This document shows, piece by piece, positions 26,396 through 34,705 of a DNA stretch of 64,000 nt. The DNA is from JAAGZL01 sp964628835. GTDB taxonomy: Bacteria; Pseudomonadota; Gammaproteobacteria; Chromatiales; Chromatiaceae. Both the position numbers and the translations under genes were made by a program. Each line of letters opens with the position of its first letter. Position 1 is the stretch's first letter. A model generated the notes under the pieces. The model ran no database searches. It saw only the letters and a program-made list of their open reading frames with translations, and was not told the DNA's origin. The stretch lies in assembly GCA_964628835.1 (NCBI GenBank), contig CAZVME010000007.1, forward strand, positions 5,636 to 69,635, given 5' to 3'.

Positions 26396-27771
26396 GACAG
26401 AACACCCCCCCCCAGGCAAATAGGTCTGATATCTGGGCTGAAAGGCTATCCAGGTCCCATGCGCGGCTGGGTGATAGCCGTGGTCTGGCCCTCGAGGGCA
26501 AGTTGACCCGTATGGTGGGCCTGACCCTGGAGGCCGTGGGCTGCCGTGCTGCCATCGGCGGACAGTGTGAAGTGATCGGCAGTGATGGCAAAAGTATCGA
26601 GGCAGAGGTGGTTGGGTTTTCTGGTGAAAGTCTCTATCTCATGCCTACTGGGGATATCCGTGGTCTGGAGCAGGGCGCCAGGGTGGTTCCCACCGGTCGG
26701 GTATGCGAGGCCGCCGTTAGTGACTATCTGCTAGGCCGGGTCATAGATGGCGCCGGAATGCCACTGGATGGAAAGGGCCCTATTCATATTGATGCCAAAC
26801 TCCCGCTAACCGGCAAGACCTTCAATCCACTGGCGCGCAGCCCTATTCGTGAACCTTTGGATGTAGGCGTGCGCGCCATAAATGCCCTGCTAAGTGTGGG
26901 TCGTGGCCAGCGTCTGGGCCTGTTCTCAGGCTCCGGAGTGGGTAAGAGTGTACTTTTGGGCATGATGACCAAATATACCGATGCGGATGTCACGGTGGTG
27001 GCGCTCATCGGTGAACGTGGCCGAGAGGTGAAGGAGTTTGTGGAGAATATACTGGGAGATGATGGCATGGCTCGGGCCGTGGTGGTAGCGGTTCCGGCTG
27101 ATCACCCCCCATTGCGCCGCATGCACGGTGCCATGCTGGCCACCAGTATTGCGGAGTATTTCCGGGACAAGGGCCTGAAGGTGCTCCTGTTGATGGACTC
27201 CTTGACCCGTTTTGCCCAGGCCCAGCGCGAGATTGCCCTGGCCATCCACGAGCCGCCGGCCACCAAGGGCTACCCACCATCAGTATTTGCCAAGTTGCCA
27301 CAGCTGGTGGAGAGGGCGGGTAATGGTGATCATGGTGGTGGTTCCATCACCGCGTTCTACACTGTGCTGACCGAAGGCGATGACCAAAATGATCCCATCG
27401 CCGATGCTGCACGTGCGATTCTGGATGGGCATATCGTGCTTTCCCGTAAACTGTCCGAGAGCGGCCACTATCCGGCTATCGATATAGAGGCGTCTATCAG
27501 TCGGGCTATGAATGATATTACCAGCCATGAACATCAGGATGCAGCAAGATCATTCAGGCAGCTATACTCCATTTACCAGCAGAATCGTGATTTGATCAAC
27601 GTGGGTGCGTACGAAAAGGGGAGTGATGATGTGATCGACGCCGCCATAGACGCCATGCCACTTTTGGATGAATTTCTCCGACAACAGATGCGTAACTCTG
27701 TACCATTAGCCCAGAGTATGGACGATCTTTATACGCTGTTTCCGCCCATGACCGATATGACAGTAACCTAA
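26392..27771 (+). CDS. fliI: Flagellum-specific ATPase FliI
   Basis: A 459-residue F1-beta-like ATPase that powers flagellar export. Walker A is GSGVGKS, followed by GERGREVKEFVE, the Walker B strand VLLLMDSLTRFA, and the conserved HEPPATKGYPPSVFA segment. A run of nine C (26405-26413) lies only 13 bases into the gene, near codon 5, where a slip would abolish the protein; here the frame is intact. Its ATG overlaps the fliH stop. Confidence 0.96.
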   Translation: MRQNTPPQANRSDIWAERLSRSHARLGDSRGLALEGKLTRMVGLTLEAVGCRAAIGGQCEVIGSDGKSIEAEVVGFSGESLYLMPTGDIRGLEQGARVVPTGRVCEAAVSDYLLGRVIDGAGMPLDGKGPIHIDAKLPLTGKTFNPLARSPIREPLDVGVRAINALLSVGRGQRLGLFSGSGVGKSVLLGMMTKYTDADVTVVALIGERGREVKEFVENILGDDGMARAVVVAVPADHPPLRRMHGAMLATSIAEYFRDKGLKVLLLMDSLTRFAQAQREIALAIHEPPATKGYPPSVFAKLPQLVERAGNGDHGGGSITAFYTVLTEGDDQNDPIADAARAILDGHIVLSRKLSESGHYPAIDIEASISRAMNDITSHEHQDAARSFRQLYSIYQQNRDLINVGAYEKGSDDVIDAAIDAMPLLDEFLRQQMRNSVPLAQSMDDLYTLFPPMTDMTVT

Positions 27772-27783
27772 AGGGTAATTATT

Positions 27784-28215
27784 GTGGTGCAGTCAAAACG
27801 ATTAAGGCCGGTACACCGGGTTGCAGAATCCAAGGAGCAAACTGCAGCGCGTGAGCTGGGCGACTCCAGACGTTATGTGCATGAGCAGGAAGAGCGCCTG
27901 GCCGAACTGCGTAACTACCATACCGAGTATCTCGAACGATTTCATAGTGCTGCCAAGTTAGGCATGAGCGCCATGCAACTGCAAGAGTACCGCGCCTTTC
28001 TGGCCAAGTTGGAACGGGCCATCAGGGAGCAGGAAGCGATCATTGTGGATGGGCGCAGTGTGCAGCAGTTCAAGAAGGACAACTGGCAGGAGAAACATGT
28101 GCGCACCCAGGCTTTGGAAAAGGTCATGGACCGTTATAAGCAGGCTGAAACCAAGACCCAGGATAAGCGGGAGCAGAAGGAGTCTGACGACCGCAGTCAG
28201 CGCAAGCCGGGTTGA
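27784..28215 (+). CDS. fliJ: Flagellar export protein FliJ
   Basis: A 143-residue, almost entirely alpha-helical coiled-coil protein with the FliJ pattern (heptad helices, AARELGDSRRYVHEQEERLAEL and QAIIVDGRSVQQFKKDNWQEKHVR-like regions). FliJ acts as the axle of the export ATPase and as an escort for chaperones. Two successive GTG codons could start it; 27784 is given, 27787 is equally possible. It closes the fliEFGHIJ set; fliK is not next but lies 3.3 kb away on the other strand. Confidence 0.88.
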   Translation: MVQSKRLRPVHRVAESKEQTAARELGDSRRYVHEQEERLAELRNYHTEYLERFHSAAKLGMSAMQLQEYRAFLAKLERAIREQEAIIVDGRSVQQFKKDNWQEKHVRTQALEKVMDRYKQAETKTQDKREQKESDDRSQRKPG

Positions 28216-28346
28216 TTCCAGCTCTTGCAATACAGGCGTTACTCCTATGGTTGGAAGCCTGGATGTTCTAGTTTGAATGTCTCTATAGTGCCATTTGCGG
28301 ACATTCCGGATAAAAAAACCAGAGCAGTAATAGCTGTTCAATCAAA

Positions 28347-30929
28347 TTAATCAAAGGGAATCTTCACCGATATCTTGGCACTATGATCTTCATTATTAGA
28401 CTGATCAAACCCATTCAAAAAGCGAGTGCCCTGGAGAGAATAAGAAGCCTTCAGAGTTGCTCTTTCTGGTAAGCCGCCAAGCGTCAATGGTATAACCAGC
28501 GAAAGTTCGCCGGTGTGCGACTCAAAATCAGATTTACCTATGCCATCATATGTGTAGGTCCCTTGAAAGCTGGTACCGTTCGCCAAGCGCAAGTTAAGTC
28601 CTGCAATCACTTGAGCGCGTAGCCCCTCAGTACCAACGCCAATACCATTCACATCATTGATGTCCGGTGAATCAAAGTCCCAGATGCCCTTCACTCCTAG
28701 CATCGGCCTGATGAACGAACCGTCTGTCCCATTAATGGTATAGGTCACCGTTGGACCAAAATTCAGACTACCCAGCGACATGGTCTGTTTATCAATGCGG
28801 AAACCGTTACTATCAGTGTAGGCTTTTTGTGTTTCCTCGAAATAGTTTAGTCCTATGGATGGGCTGATATTCCACTTGCCATGCCGGTAATCGCCAGTCA
28901 GATGCCCCTCTATCTGCCAACGTTCAGTATCAAAGTCATCCCAATAGGTGCCAAGTGGATTGATCTCATTGTCGGACTGCCCCCAGGCACCACGCAGATC
29001 CAGGATAACGTTATCGTTCAGACGCGTTACCACATATGGACCAAGCATCCAACCCTTGCCCTTGGCTTCGCCGTTTAGGCCGTCAGACCTCTCATCCGAC
29101 CAGTCTAGTTGCCCCATAATGCCGATGAGAAGATCCGGCGAGAAACGGTAATCTGTACCTAAATAGATGATACTAAAATCGCTCTTCTCATCTATATCGC
29201 CCCTGTCCTCCTTACTGTGGGTCCATCGTCCCTTAACCCAGATATTGACCGGGGAGTGGTAACTGTTTTGGGAACCATCCGGTAGTGCATGTCCTGCTGG
29301 TAATACACCACTTAGAGTCAATGCATTGCTTCTTCTCTGAAGATTACTGAACTGTTGCAGGCTGGTTGAGAAGAAACCCTGGTGCTGGTCTAAGTCGCCA
29401 GAAAAACTAAGGCCCACTGGACCACTGCCAAAACCATTGAAACTGCCACCCATGCCGTCACCATTCAGAAAACCAGAAATACTGGGCCCCTGTGAGGTGA
29501 TATTCCTTATGCGCATACCGAGGAAGTTTTGGATGGCATGCCGGGTGAATTGTGCGGTCTCGGCTTCATTGGGCCCTGCATCACCTGATACTGTTATGTC
29601 ATAATTAGCCTCATCCGCATCATCATTTGTGATATCAAAATCAAAACTGAAGGCTCCAGCTGCAATGGGTGTATATTTAACAATAAAGGTTTGTGATGAA
29701 TCGGCAGCCACGGTAAAGGCGGTGGGTGAAATGTCATCAATAGTGACATTGCTTTCATTGGTCTTGGTAATGTTACTTATGGTAAGAATAGCATTACCCG
29801 TATTTGCTAATGTGTAGGTTAGCGTGATCTGGGTTTTTGCCTCCTTATTTCCCTGGCCATCTGTTCCGTCATCAGCAATCGAGGTATTTATAGGGCGTTG
29901 CACGTCTATTTCTGGCGCGACCGCACCATTCCCTTGGATGGTGAAGTTGTAAGGATTCTTATGAGCGTAGTTGTTGGCAATCGAGACTATGGCGGTACGG
30001 GTACCTGTTGTGACTGGATCGAACTGAATGGTGAAGGTTGTAGTACCGCCGCCTGGCGCCACAGGTGTACTCGGCTGGGTAGTAACCGTAAAATCTTCAT
30101 CATTGCCAAAAATAATGACCTTGGGGGTACCAGTCAAATCAAGATCGGCATCGCCTGTACCAGAATTGGTTATGGTAAAGGTGTGCGTGATTTTGCCGGT
30201 GATGATGTTTGCCGAACCAAAGTCAGTATCGTCTATGGTTGATGGGCTATTATCTCCATTGGGTATATCCTGACCATTGCCACTTACGTCTATATCTGGA
30301 AAGTATGGAGTAAAAGGGGAGCCCATAGTTGTCCCCCCCCAATCAAGGCTGTAAACGTCCCCCGTTCGTCTTAAAGTTCCAGTATAGGTCACCAAGCCAC
30401 CTGATGTCCCAGCATTACCAGCAATAGTCAATGTACAACTTTCGCCAGTGTTTAACACGATACGGTTTACATTATTACTCTCCCCAGTCACCGTTCCACC
30501 CAGGCAAACAGTTGAGTGGTATATAGGATAACCCGCGGTATTATACATACGCGTTCTTACTGGATATACAGCACCGCTTGGATCATTATCAGGCAGAGTT
30601 ATTTCATATGCATTCCCACTGGTGATAAACATGTCGCTTAATCCCGGTGCTGTATTACTCACGGCAGCGCTTCCACACCAAGGACTAGAACTGTCTCTAA
30701 ACCCCGCAAACACGACTAGTTTTTCATCATGATTTTGTGTGCTCCCATAGCACGTAGTGGCAAAACCATGTATTGGATAAGTAAGGAGCAACAAGGTAAC
30801 ACATACGAACCACAGAGCCAGACAGGACCCAATCCGCCGTTTTAATGCACCCTGCCCAAAAAGCTGAATTGGTTTTTTATCTCGCACAATTCTGGGAGCT
30901 AGGATTTGTTGTGACTTTATGCTATTCAT
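28347..30929 (-). CDS. Autotransporter with choice-of-anchor-D-type passenger
   Basis: An 860-residue outer-membrane adhesin-like protein. A long, basic signal region with a hydrophobic stretch (about residues 31-53) precedes a passenger containing at least two Ig-like repeats of the choice-of-anchor D kind (ITHTFTITNSGTGDADLDLTG, TLTYTLANTGNAILTISNI). The last 280 residues alternate polar and hydrophobic strands as in autotransporter beta-barrels and end IPFD. The ATG at 30929 is preferred; a GTG four codons upstream is possible, and neither has a good ribosome site. A G8 run lies at 30333-30340 in the coding strand. The gene sits between fliJ and fliK as an unusual guest in the flagellar region. 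Confidence 0.85.
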   Translation of the reverse strand: MNSIKSQQILAPRIVRDKKPIQLFGQGALKRRIGSCLALWFVCVTLLLLTYPIHGFATTCYGSTQNHDEKLVVFAGFRDSSSPWCGSAAVSNTAPGLSDMFITSGNAYEITLPDNDPSGAVYPVRTRMYNTAGYPIYHSTVCLGGTVTGESNNVNRIVLNTGESCTLTIAGNAGTSGGLVTYTGTLRRTGDVYSLDWGGTTMGSPFTPYFPDIDVSGNGQDIPNGDNSPSTIDDTDFGSANIITGKITHTFTITNSGTGDADLDLTGTPKVIIFGNDEDFTVTTQPSTPVAPGGGTTTFTIQFDPVTTGTRTAIVSIANNYAHKNPYNFTIQGNGAVAPEIDVQRPINTSIADDGTDGQGNKEAKTQITLTYTLANTGNAILTISNITKTNESNVTIDDISPTAFTVAADSSQTFIVKYTPIAAGAFSFDFDITNDDADEANYDITVSGDAGPNEAETAQFTRHAIQNFLGMRIRNITSQGPSISGFLNGDGMGGSFNGFGSGPVGLSFSGDLDQHQGFFSTSLQQFSNLQRRSNALTLSGVLPAGHALPDGSQNSYHSPVNIWVKGRWTHSKEDRGDIDEKSDFSIIYLGTDYRFSPDLLIGIMGQLDWSDERSDGLNGEAKGKGWMLGPYVVTRLNDNVILDLRGAWGQSDNEINPLGTYWDDFDTERWQIEGHLTGDYRHGKWNISPSIGLNYFEETQKAYTDSNGFRIDKQTMSLGSLNFGPTVTYTINGTDGSFIRPMLGVKGIWDFDSPDINDVNGIGVGTEGLRAQVIAGLNLRLANGTSFQGTYTYDGIGKSDFESHTGELSLVIPLTLGGLPERATLKASYSLQGTRFLNGFDQSNNEDHSAKISVKIPFD

Positions 30930-31175
30930 GTAAACAAACACATTTTGTTAATTTTCAGCGCAGGCATAGGAAAGTTTGTAATAGATGGTAAATTATCACA
31001 TATGACCTTACTGAATAAAAGGTATTATGTGCCACGACGTATGGATAGAGTTACTAAATATAATTTTATAAGCTGGATGTCCGGAAAGTGTCGAAAGCGG
31101 TTATGTTTTGCATAACAGCTTTCAACAACCGGTGAGGTGTCACTTGGCGCAATGTGACCTGAGTGTGGTTTTCCG

Positions 31176-31493
31176 TTAGATCCGAGACTGGCTTGAATCT
31201 GACTCCTCATGCCTAAACCCAGGTGGAAACTTCCCAGAAACCAGATAGGCAAAGGCGATCACATGGGCGATGGCCACATACAGCGCCTCTGGAATTTCAT
31301 CCCCCAAAGGTATCTGGCTTAGCAGTGCCGCCAGTTCACGATCACCATGCAGAGGCACCCCATGTTCCTCTGCCAGCGCGATGATCTGCTCCGCAAGTTT
31401 CCCCCGGCCCTTGGCTGTGATATGCGGTGTGTTTTCTCCGTCGTAGAGCAGGGCGACTGCAACGTCTGATTGGTTTATCTCTTCTCTGCTCAT
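31176..31493 (-). CDS. FlhB C-terminal-domain-like protein
   Basis: A 105-residue protein matching the cytoplasmic FlhB C-terminal domain after its cleavage site: VALLYDGENTPHITAKGRG, LAEEHGVPLHGDRELAALL and IPEALYVAIAHVIAFAY. It lacks the membrane part and the NPTH autocleavage motif. Stand-alone copies are known in several polar-flagellate bacteria and may stand in for part of FlhB during the switch of export specificity. Its start overlaps the fliK stop, so the two are translationally coupled, which strengthens the link with hook-length control. Confidence 0.85.
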   Translation of the reverse strand: MSREEINQSDVAVALLYDGENTPHITAKGRGKLAEQIIALAEEHGVPLHGDRELAALLSQIPLGDEIPEALYVAIAHVIAFAYLVSGKFPPGFRHEESDSSQSRI

Positions 31494-32758
31494 GCCTTCT
31501 CATCCAGTAGGGGTGATCTGGTTGCATTTGTAACCGGCTCGGGTTCCGTGTTACCGCGTCGCGCCAATAGTTTTCCCACGTTGAGGCCAGAGTCGAGAAA
31601 TGCCTGGTTCAGGTCGGACATGCGTTGGTTCAGCTGTTCTGCGCTGTCGGCCTTCTCCGCCACAAACATGGTGGACACCTCATCGTCGTGCAGGGATATC
31701 TTGGCCTGCACCGGGCCGAGTGGTTCTATGTCGAAGGTGAGAGTTACATACCACACCGGTTGCGTGTCGCCTTGTTTCGAGTTGCTCTGCTCCTGTTCCA
31801 GTCGAATCAGAAAGCTGTCAACATGTTCCTGGTGTCGAACCGGAACCTCGAACTGCCACGCCTGGCGCGTATTGTCTTCGGTTGGCAGGGAGGCGAGCTG
31901 ATTTAGCTGTACTCGCGCCAAACCGCCTTCTGTCTGGCGAAACAGCATCTCCAGTAGTTTTGTAAAACCTGATTCCATTACTGAGGCGGTGGATTGTGCC
32001 GTTGCTCCGGTGGTTGCCGACTGTTGCTGGCTGCTATCCTGCCTTAACAGGTTTCCAATCTGGAGCAGCAATTGTAGCAGATCCCCTTTGTAGCTTGCTC
32101 CAGGGGGTTGGCCTGCTGCAAGCTGTGCTTCCATGAACAGGCCGTAACCGAGTATTGCCTGTCTGAGTTGGGTGGGGGTTATGTTGCCGGAGCTGGGGAT
32201 AGCGGCGGTGAGAATATTCTGTGCCGCCTGAATCAGTTTGGGTCCAAATTTATTGGCTAGTGTAGGTGGCGCCCCTTTGCTGGCGATGGTCTGCAACATC
32301 TCCTTGTCCACACCAGATTTTGCTAAGACATTGATGCCGGATTGTGGCGGCTGTTGTAGTTTCAGGTCAGCACCAGGTTGTGGCAGTGCTTTGAGGATGT
32401 TGTTGCAGACCGCCTGCAGGTTTGCGTACAGACGCTGCATGGGTAGTTGTTTTGGCAGTATGGAACGCAGGGCATCGGTCTGGTATTCACGTATCACCGG
32501 CTCTTTGACCACTCTGAGCTCCGGCATTTCACCTGCCTTGATTACATCCAGGATGATGCGTTGGTCCGCTCGCAGACTCACCTGGGTGCGGGCAACCAGC
32601 TCTGCAGTTCCAATCTTCAGCTTTACCAGATTCTGTGCTGAATTCGTAAGCACGTTGGCCTGAAGCAGTTGTCCCGGTTGCAGATTTTTTATTACCGAGG
32701 AAACTGAGGGCTCCAGGGTGATGCGGGAACTGATTGTGAGATTGGGTATTTCCATCAA
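31490..32758 (-). CDS. fliK: Flagellar hook-length control protein FliK
   Basis: A 422-residue protein. The N-terminal two-thirds are rich in Gln, Ala, Leu and Pro with weak conservation, and the C-terminal domain (about 290-400) matches FliK: VPVRHQEHVDSFLIRLEQEQ, then VTLTFDIEPLGPVQAKISLHDDEVSTMFVAE. FliK measures the hook and triggers the switch to filament export through FlhB. It overlaps the FlhB-like gene by four bases. Here it is on the minus strand and separated from fliJ by the autotransporter. Confidence 0.85.
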   Translation of the reverse strand: MMEIPNLTISSRITLEPSVSSVIKNLQPGQLLQANVLTNSAQNLVKLKIGTAELVARTQVSLRADQRIILDVIKAGEMPELRVVKEPVIREYQTDALRSILPKQLPMQRLYANLQAVCNNILKALPQPGADLKLQQPPQSGINVLAKSGVDKEMLQTIASKGAPPTLANKFGPKLIQAAQNILTAAIPSSGNITPTQLRQAILGYGLFMEAQLAAGQPPGASYKGDLLQLLLQIGNLLRQDSSQQQSATTGATAQSTASVMESGFTKLLEMLFRQTEGGLARVQLNQLASLPTEDNTRQAWQFEVPVRHQEHVDSFLIRLEQEQSNSKQGDTQPVWYVTLTFDIEPLGPVQAKISLHDDEVSTMFVAEKADSAEQLNQRMSDLNQAFLDSGLNVGKLLARRGNTEPEPVTNATRSPLLDEKA

Positions 32759-32890
32759 CTATTCTATGTGTATGCTGGAACCTGAAATGGCTGAAGCTGG
32801 TAACCGTTTATCGGCCAATCCACGGGATAATTGATTAATATGTTCAAGTTGTATTCAGGCAGTGTCGATACAATTATAGGTTTAATTTGA

Positions 32891-32904
32891 ATTATACGTA
32901 TAAT
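32891..32904. promoter_or_regulatory. 14-base perfect palindrome upstream of pentapeptide gene
   Basis: ATTATACGTATAAT reads the same on both strands and ends 26 bases before the ATG at 32931. It includes a TATAAT on each strand, so it may be a promoter, an operator, or both. Confidence 0.35.
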
Positions 32905-32930
32905 CAAGAGGTTGCAGCTAGGAACGCCAT

Positions 32931-33842
32931 ATGACGGTAGAATCGGAAAAAGATAAAAAACAGAAACTATGGTACATCCGTAGATCTGGAAAGATTAAGG
33001 GTCCATTTCCGAGTGGAACTCTGCGGCGTTTTATTCTGGTGGGGCGAGTAAAGCCCTCGGACCAAGTCAGCCTGGACCGGAAAAAGTGGCAGGGTGTTAT
33101 GGAGGTGCCGGAGGTGGTGCCGCCGGAGGTGCGCAAGGCTGCAGCCCAAGGTCATCTGGATGATGTTCTGCCAACCCAGTTGGGTGAGGATGAGCGTACC
33201 GGTGAGGAGCGTCGACACAGCAGTGCTAAGGATTACGCAAATCAGCGCAAGGGTCAGCGCCGGAGAGAAGAGCCGGAGCTGGTACAGCGTCACCGCAATG
33301 CCAAATCAGAGTTGCGTAAGTTGGCCAAGAAACGTCGCAGAACACCCTACCTTGGTGTGGTGGCAAGCTCCCTGCTGGTATCGGTGCTGATTGGGGCCGG
33401 GTTGTATATTGGTACGCCGGATGCCATCCCAGACCCCGACTGTAGCGCCAAGCCGGGTCCAGGTGTGAACTGGCGCAACTGTCGCATGGATGCGGTTAGG
33501 TCTGAGTCGGCAAATCTGCAAGGGGCAAATCTGAATAGTTCTGTTCTGCGCCGGGCGAAGTTTTCTGGTGCTATCTTCAGCCAGGCCGATATGCGGTATG
33601 CCGATCTGTCCGGCTCTGACCTTAGTTATGCGGAGTTCTCCACTGCCAGGATGAAGGGGATAAATCTACAGAGTGCTGATCTTACCAATGCCGATCTGAA
33701 CCACAGTGACCTGACCTACGCCAACCTGAAAAATAGCAGGCTGGGTGGAGCCAGACTAGATGGGGCCAAGCTGGAAAAGGCGATCTGGATAGATGGCAGT
33801 GTGTGTGGCCCCGGCTCGGTGGGTAAATGCGTCAAGCCCTAG
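32931..33842 (+). CDS. GYF_2-like/pentapeptide-repeat membrane protein
   Basis: A 303-residue protein with three parts. The first 70 residues resemble a GYF_2 (DUF4339) domain (WYIRRSGKIKGPFPSGTLRRFILVGRV). A basic, disordered linker leads to one transmembrane helix (about 141-163). The remaining part, after a small Cys pair (CSAKPGPGVNWRNC), is about 90 residues of pentapeptide repeats (ANLQGANLNSSVL, ADLTNADLNHSDLTYANLKN) that fold as a right-handed beta helix. Topology would put the repeats outside the cytoplasm. Its function is unknown. The stop codon TAG uses the first two bases of the inverted-repeat element that follows. Confidence 0.75.
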   Translation: MTVESEKDKKQKLWYIRRSGKIKGPFPSGTLRRFILVGRVKPSDQVSLDRKKWQGVMEVPEVVPPEVRKAAAQGHLDDVLPTQLGEDERTGEERRHSSAKDYANQRKGQRRREEPELVQRHRNAKSELRKLAKKRRRTPYLGVVASSLLVSVLIGAGLYIGTPDAIPDPDCSAKPGPGVNWRNCRMDAVRSESANLQGANLNSSVLRRAKFSGAIFSQADMRYADLSGSDLSYAEFSTARMKGINLQSADLTNADLNHSDLTYANLKNSRLGGARLDGAKLEKAIWIDGSVCGPGSVGKCVKP

Positions 33843-34093
33843 TGGGCCATGCGGATAATTCGGTAAGCCTCAGCCAGTCCACAAGCGTTATCTGCTACCT
33901 TGCGTCTCTTGAAAAGGGCATGCCATTCCCTGCGAGACGCGCCTTGCTGAAAACGCTTGTGGACTGGCCCAAAGGAAGCTTCTCTCATGCGCTACAACTG
34001 CGTTGAGTTCATTTAACAGAGCCAGCTATGCCTGCTTTGCCGTAACACATGAGAGAAGCTCTGAGACTTACCGAATTATCCGCATGGCCCACT
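33841..34093. mobile_element. 253-bp MITE-like element with long terminal inverted repeats
   Basis: The ends 33841-33867 and 34067-34093 are a perfect 27-base inverted repeat; the outer bases C,T / A,G extend it to 29. Two further hairpins lie inside: 33873-33889 with 33952-33968 (17 perfect pairs, itself enclosing GCGTCTC/GAGACGC) and 33977-33989 with 34048-34060 (13 pairs). There is no coding capacity. A TA or CTAG target duplication is possible, but the palindromic edges make it ambiguous. The element lies between convergent genes and provides stop codons on both sides. Confidence 0.75.
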
Positions 34094-34705
34094 AGAGGTT
34101 TGAGCAGTGACTGAATCGCTGAAGGACTCGGTGGTATAGCGGGAAATTTGCATGTGATCCGACCAGAAATTCGCGGTCAAACCGGCCTTGAGCTTGAGAT
34201 TCTTCAGAAAAGATTCGGCATCCTGCAGTGACTCCCATACCGATGGCAGAAAGGTGCCACTACGCCCCTGGTATTTGAGTATCAGCCCATCCTGGCCAGG
34301 ATGTAACTGGTCAATGAGATCCTGCTCGGAATCGAACTCTATGGGTTGTGCGGGTGAAAGTATGGAGATATGTATCTCCACTACTGCCATCTCACTCTCT
34401 GTGACAGAGGGAAAACGCGGGTCGCGAAATGCAGCGGCAAAGGCGTTATCAGCCACATCCTTGACCAACGGCTGTTGTGCCTCCAGATGGCCGATACAGC
34501 CACGCAGGGCTCCATTCCGATTTAGGGTGACGAAGCAGGCCAGTTTCTCCTGGAGTCTGGAGGCATAGCTGGTGCAATCTACTGCTATGGCAGTGCCATT
34601 GGTAAGGCCGTGCTGGATTGAATTCCGAGCCAGTTGCAGCAGACAGTTTCTGTCGTCTGTACTAAGGGTTGACTCGGAGGTGTCAGCAGAAGGCATAGGC
34701 GCCAT
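34076..34705 (-). CDS. AmmeMemoRadiSam system protein A (AMMECR1 domain)
   Basis: A 209-residue AMMECR1-family protein. The hallmark LRGCIGHLEA motif is preceded by VTLNRNGA and followed by DVADNAFAAAFRDPRFPSVTESE and PGQDGLILKY. Its start overlaps the end of the MEMO gene by 23 bases. The last six codons and the TAA stop come from the terminal repeat of the adjacent element, so the original C-terminus was probably replaced. In the AmmeMemoRadiSam set this protein always travels with MEMO and a radical SAM enzyme; the reaction is unknown. Confidence 0.92.
   Translation of the reverse strand: MAPMPSADTSESTLSTDDRNCLLQLARNSIQHGLTNGTAIAVDCTSYASRLQEKLACFVTLNRNGALRGCIGHLEAQQPLVKDVADNAFAAAFRDPRFPSVTESEMAVVEIHISILSPAQPIEFDSEQDLIDQLHPGQDGLILKYQGRSGTFLPSVWESLQDAESFLKNLKLKAGLTANFWSDHMQISRYTTESFSDSVTAQTSSGPCG

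Noticed and set aside
34338..34705. AMMECR1 as a pseudogene because its end lies in the repeat element
   Set aside because: The conserved core and LRGCIG motif are intact and only the terminal residues differ.
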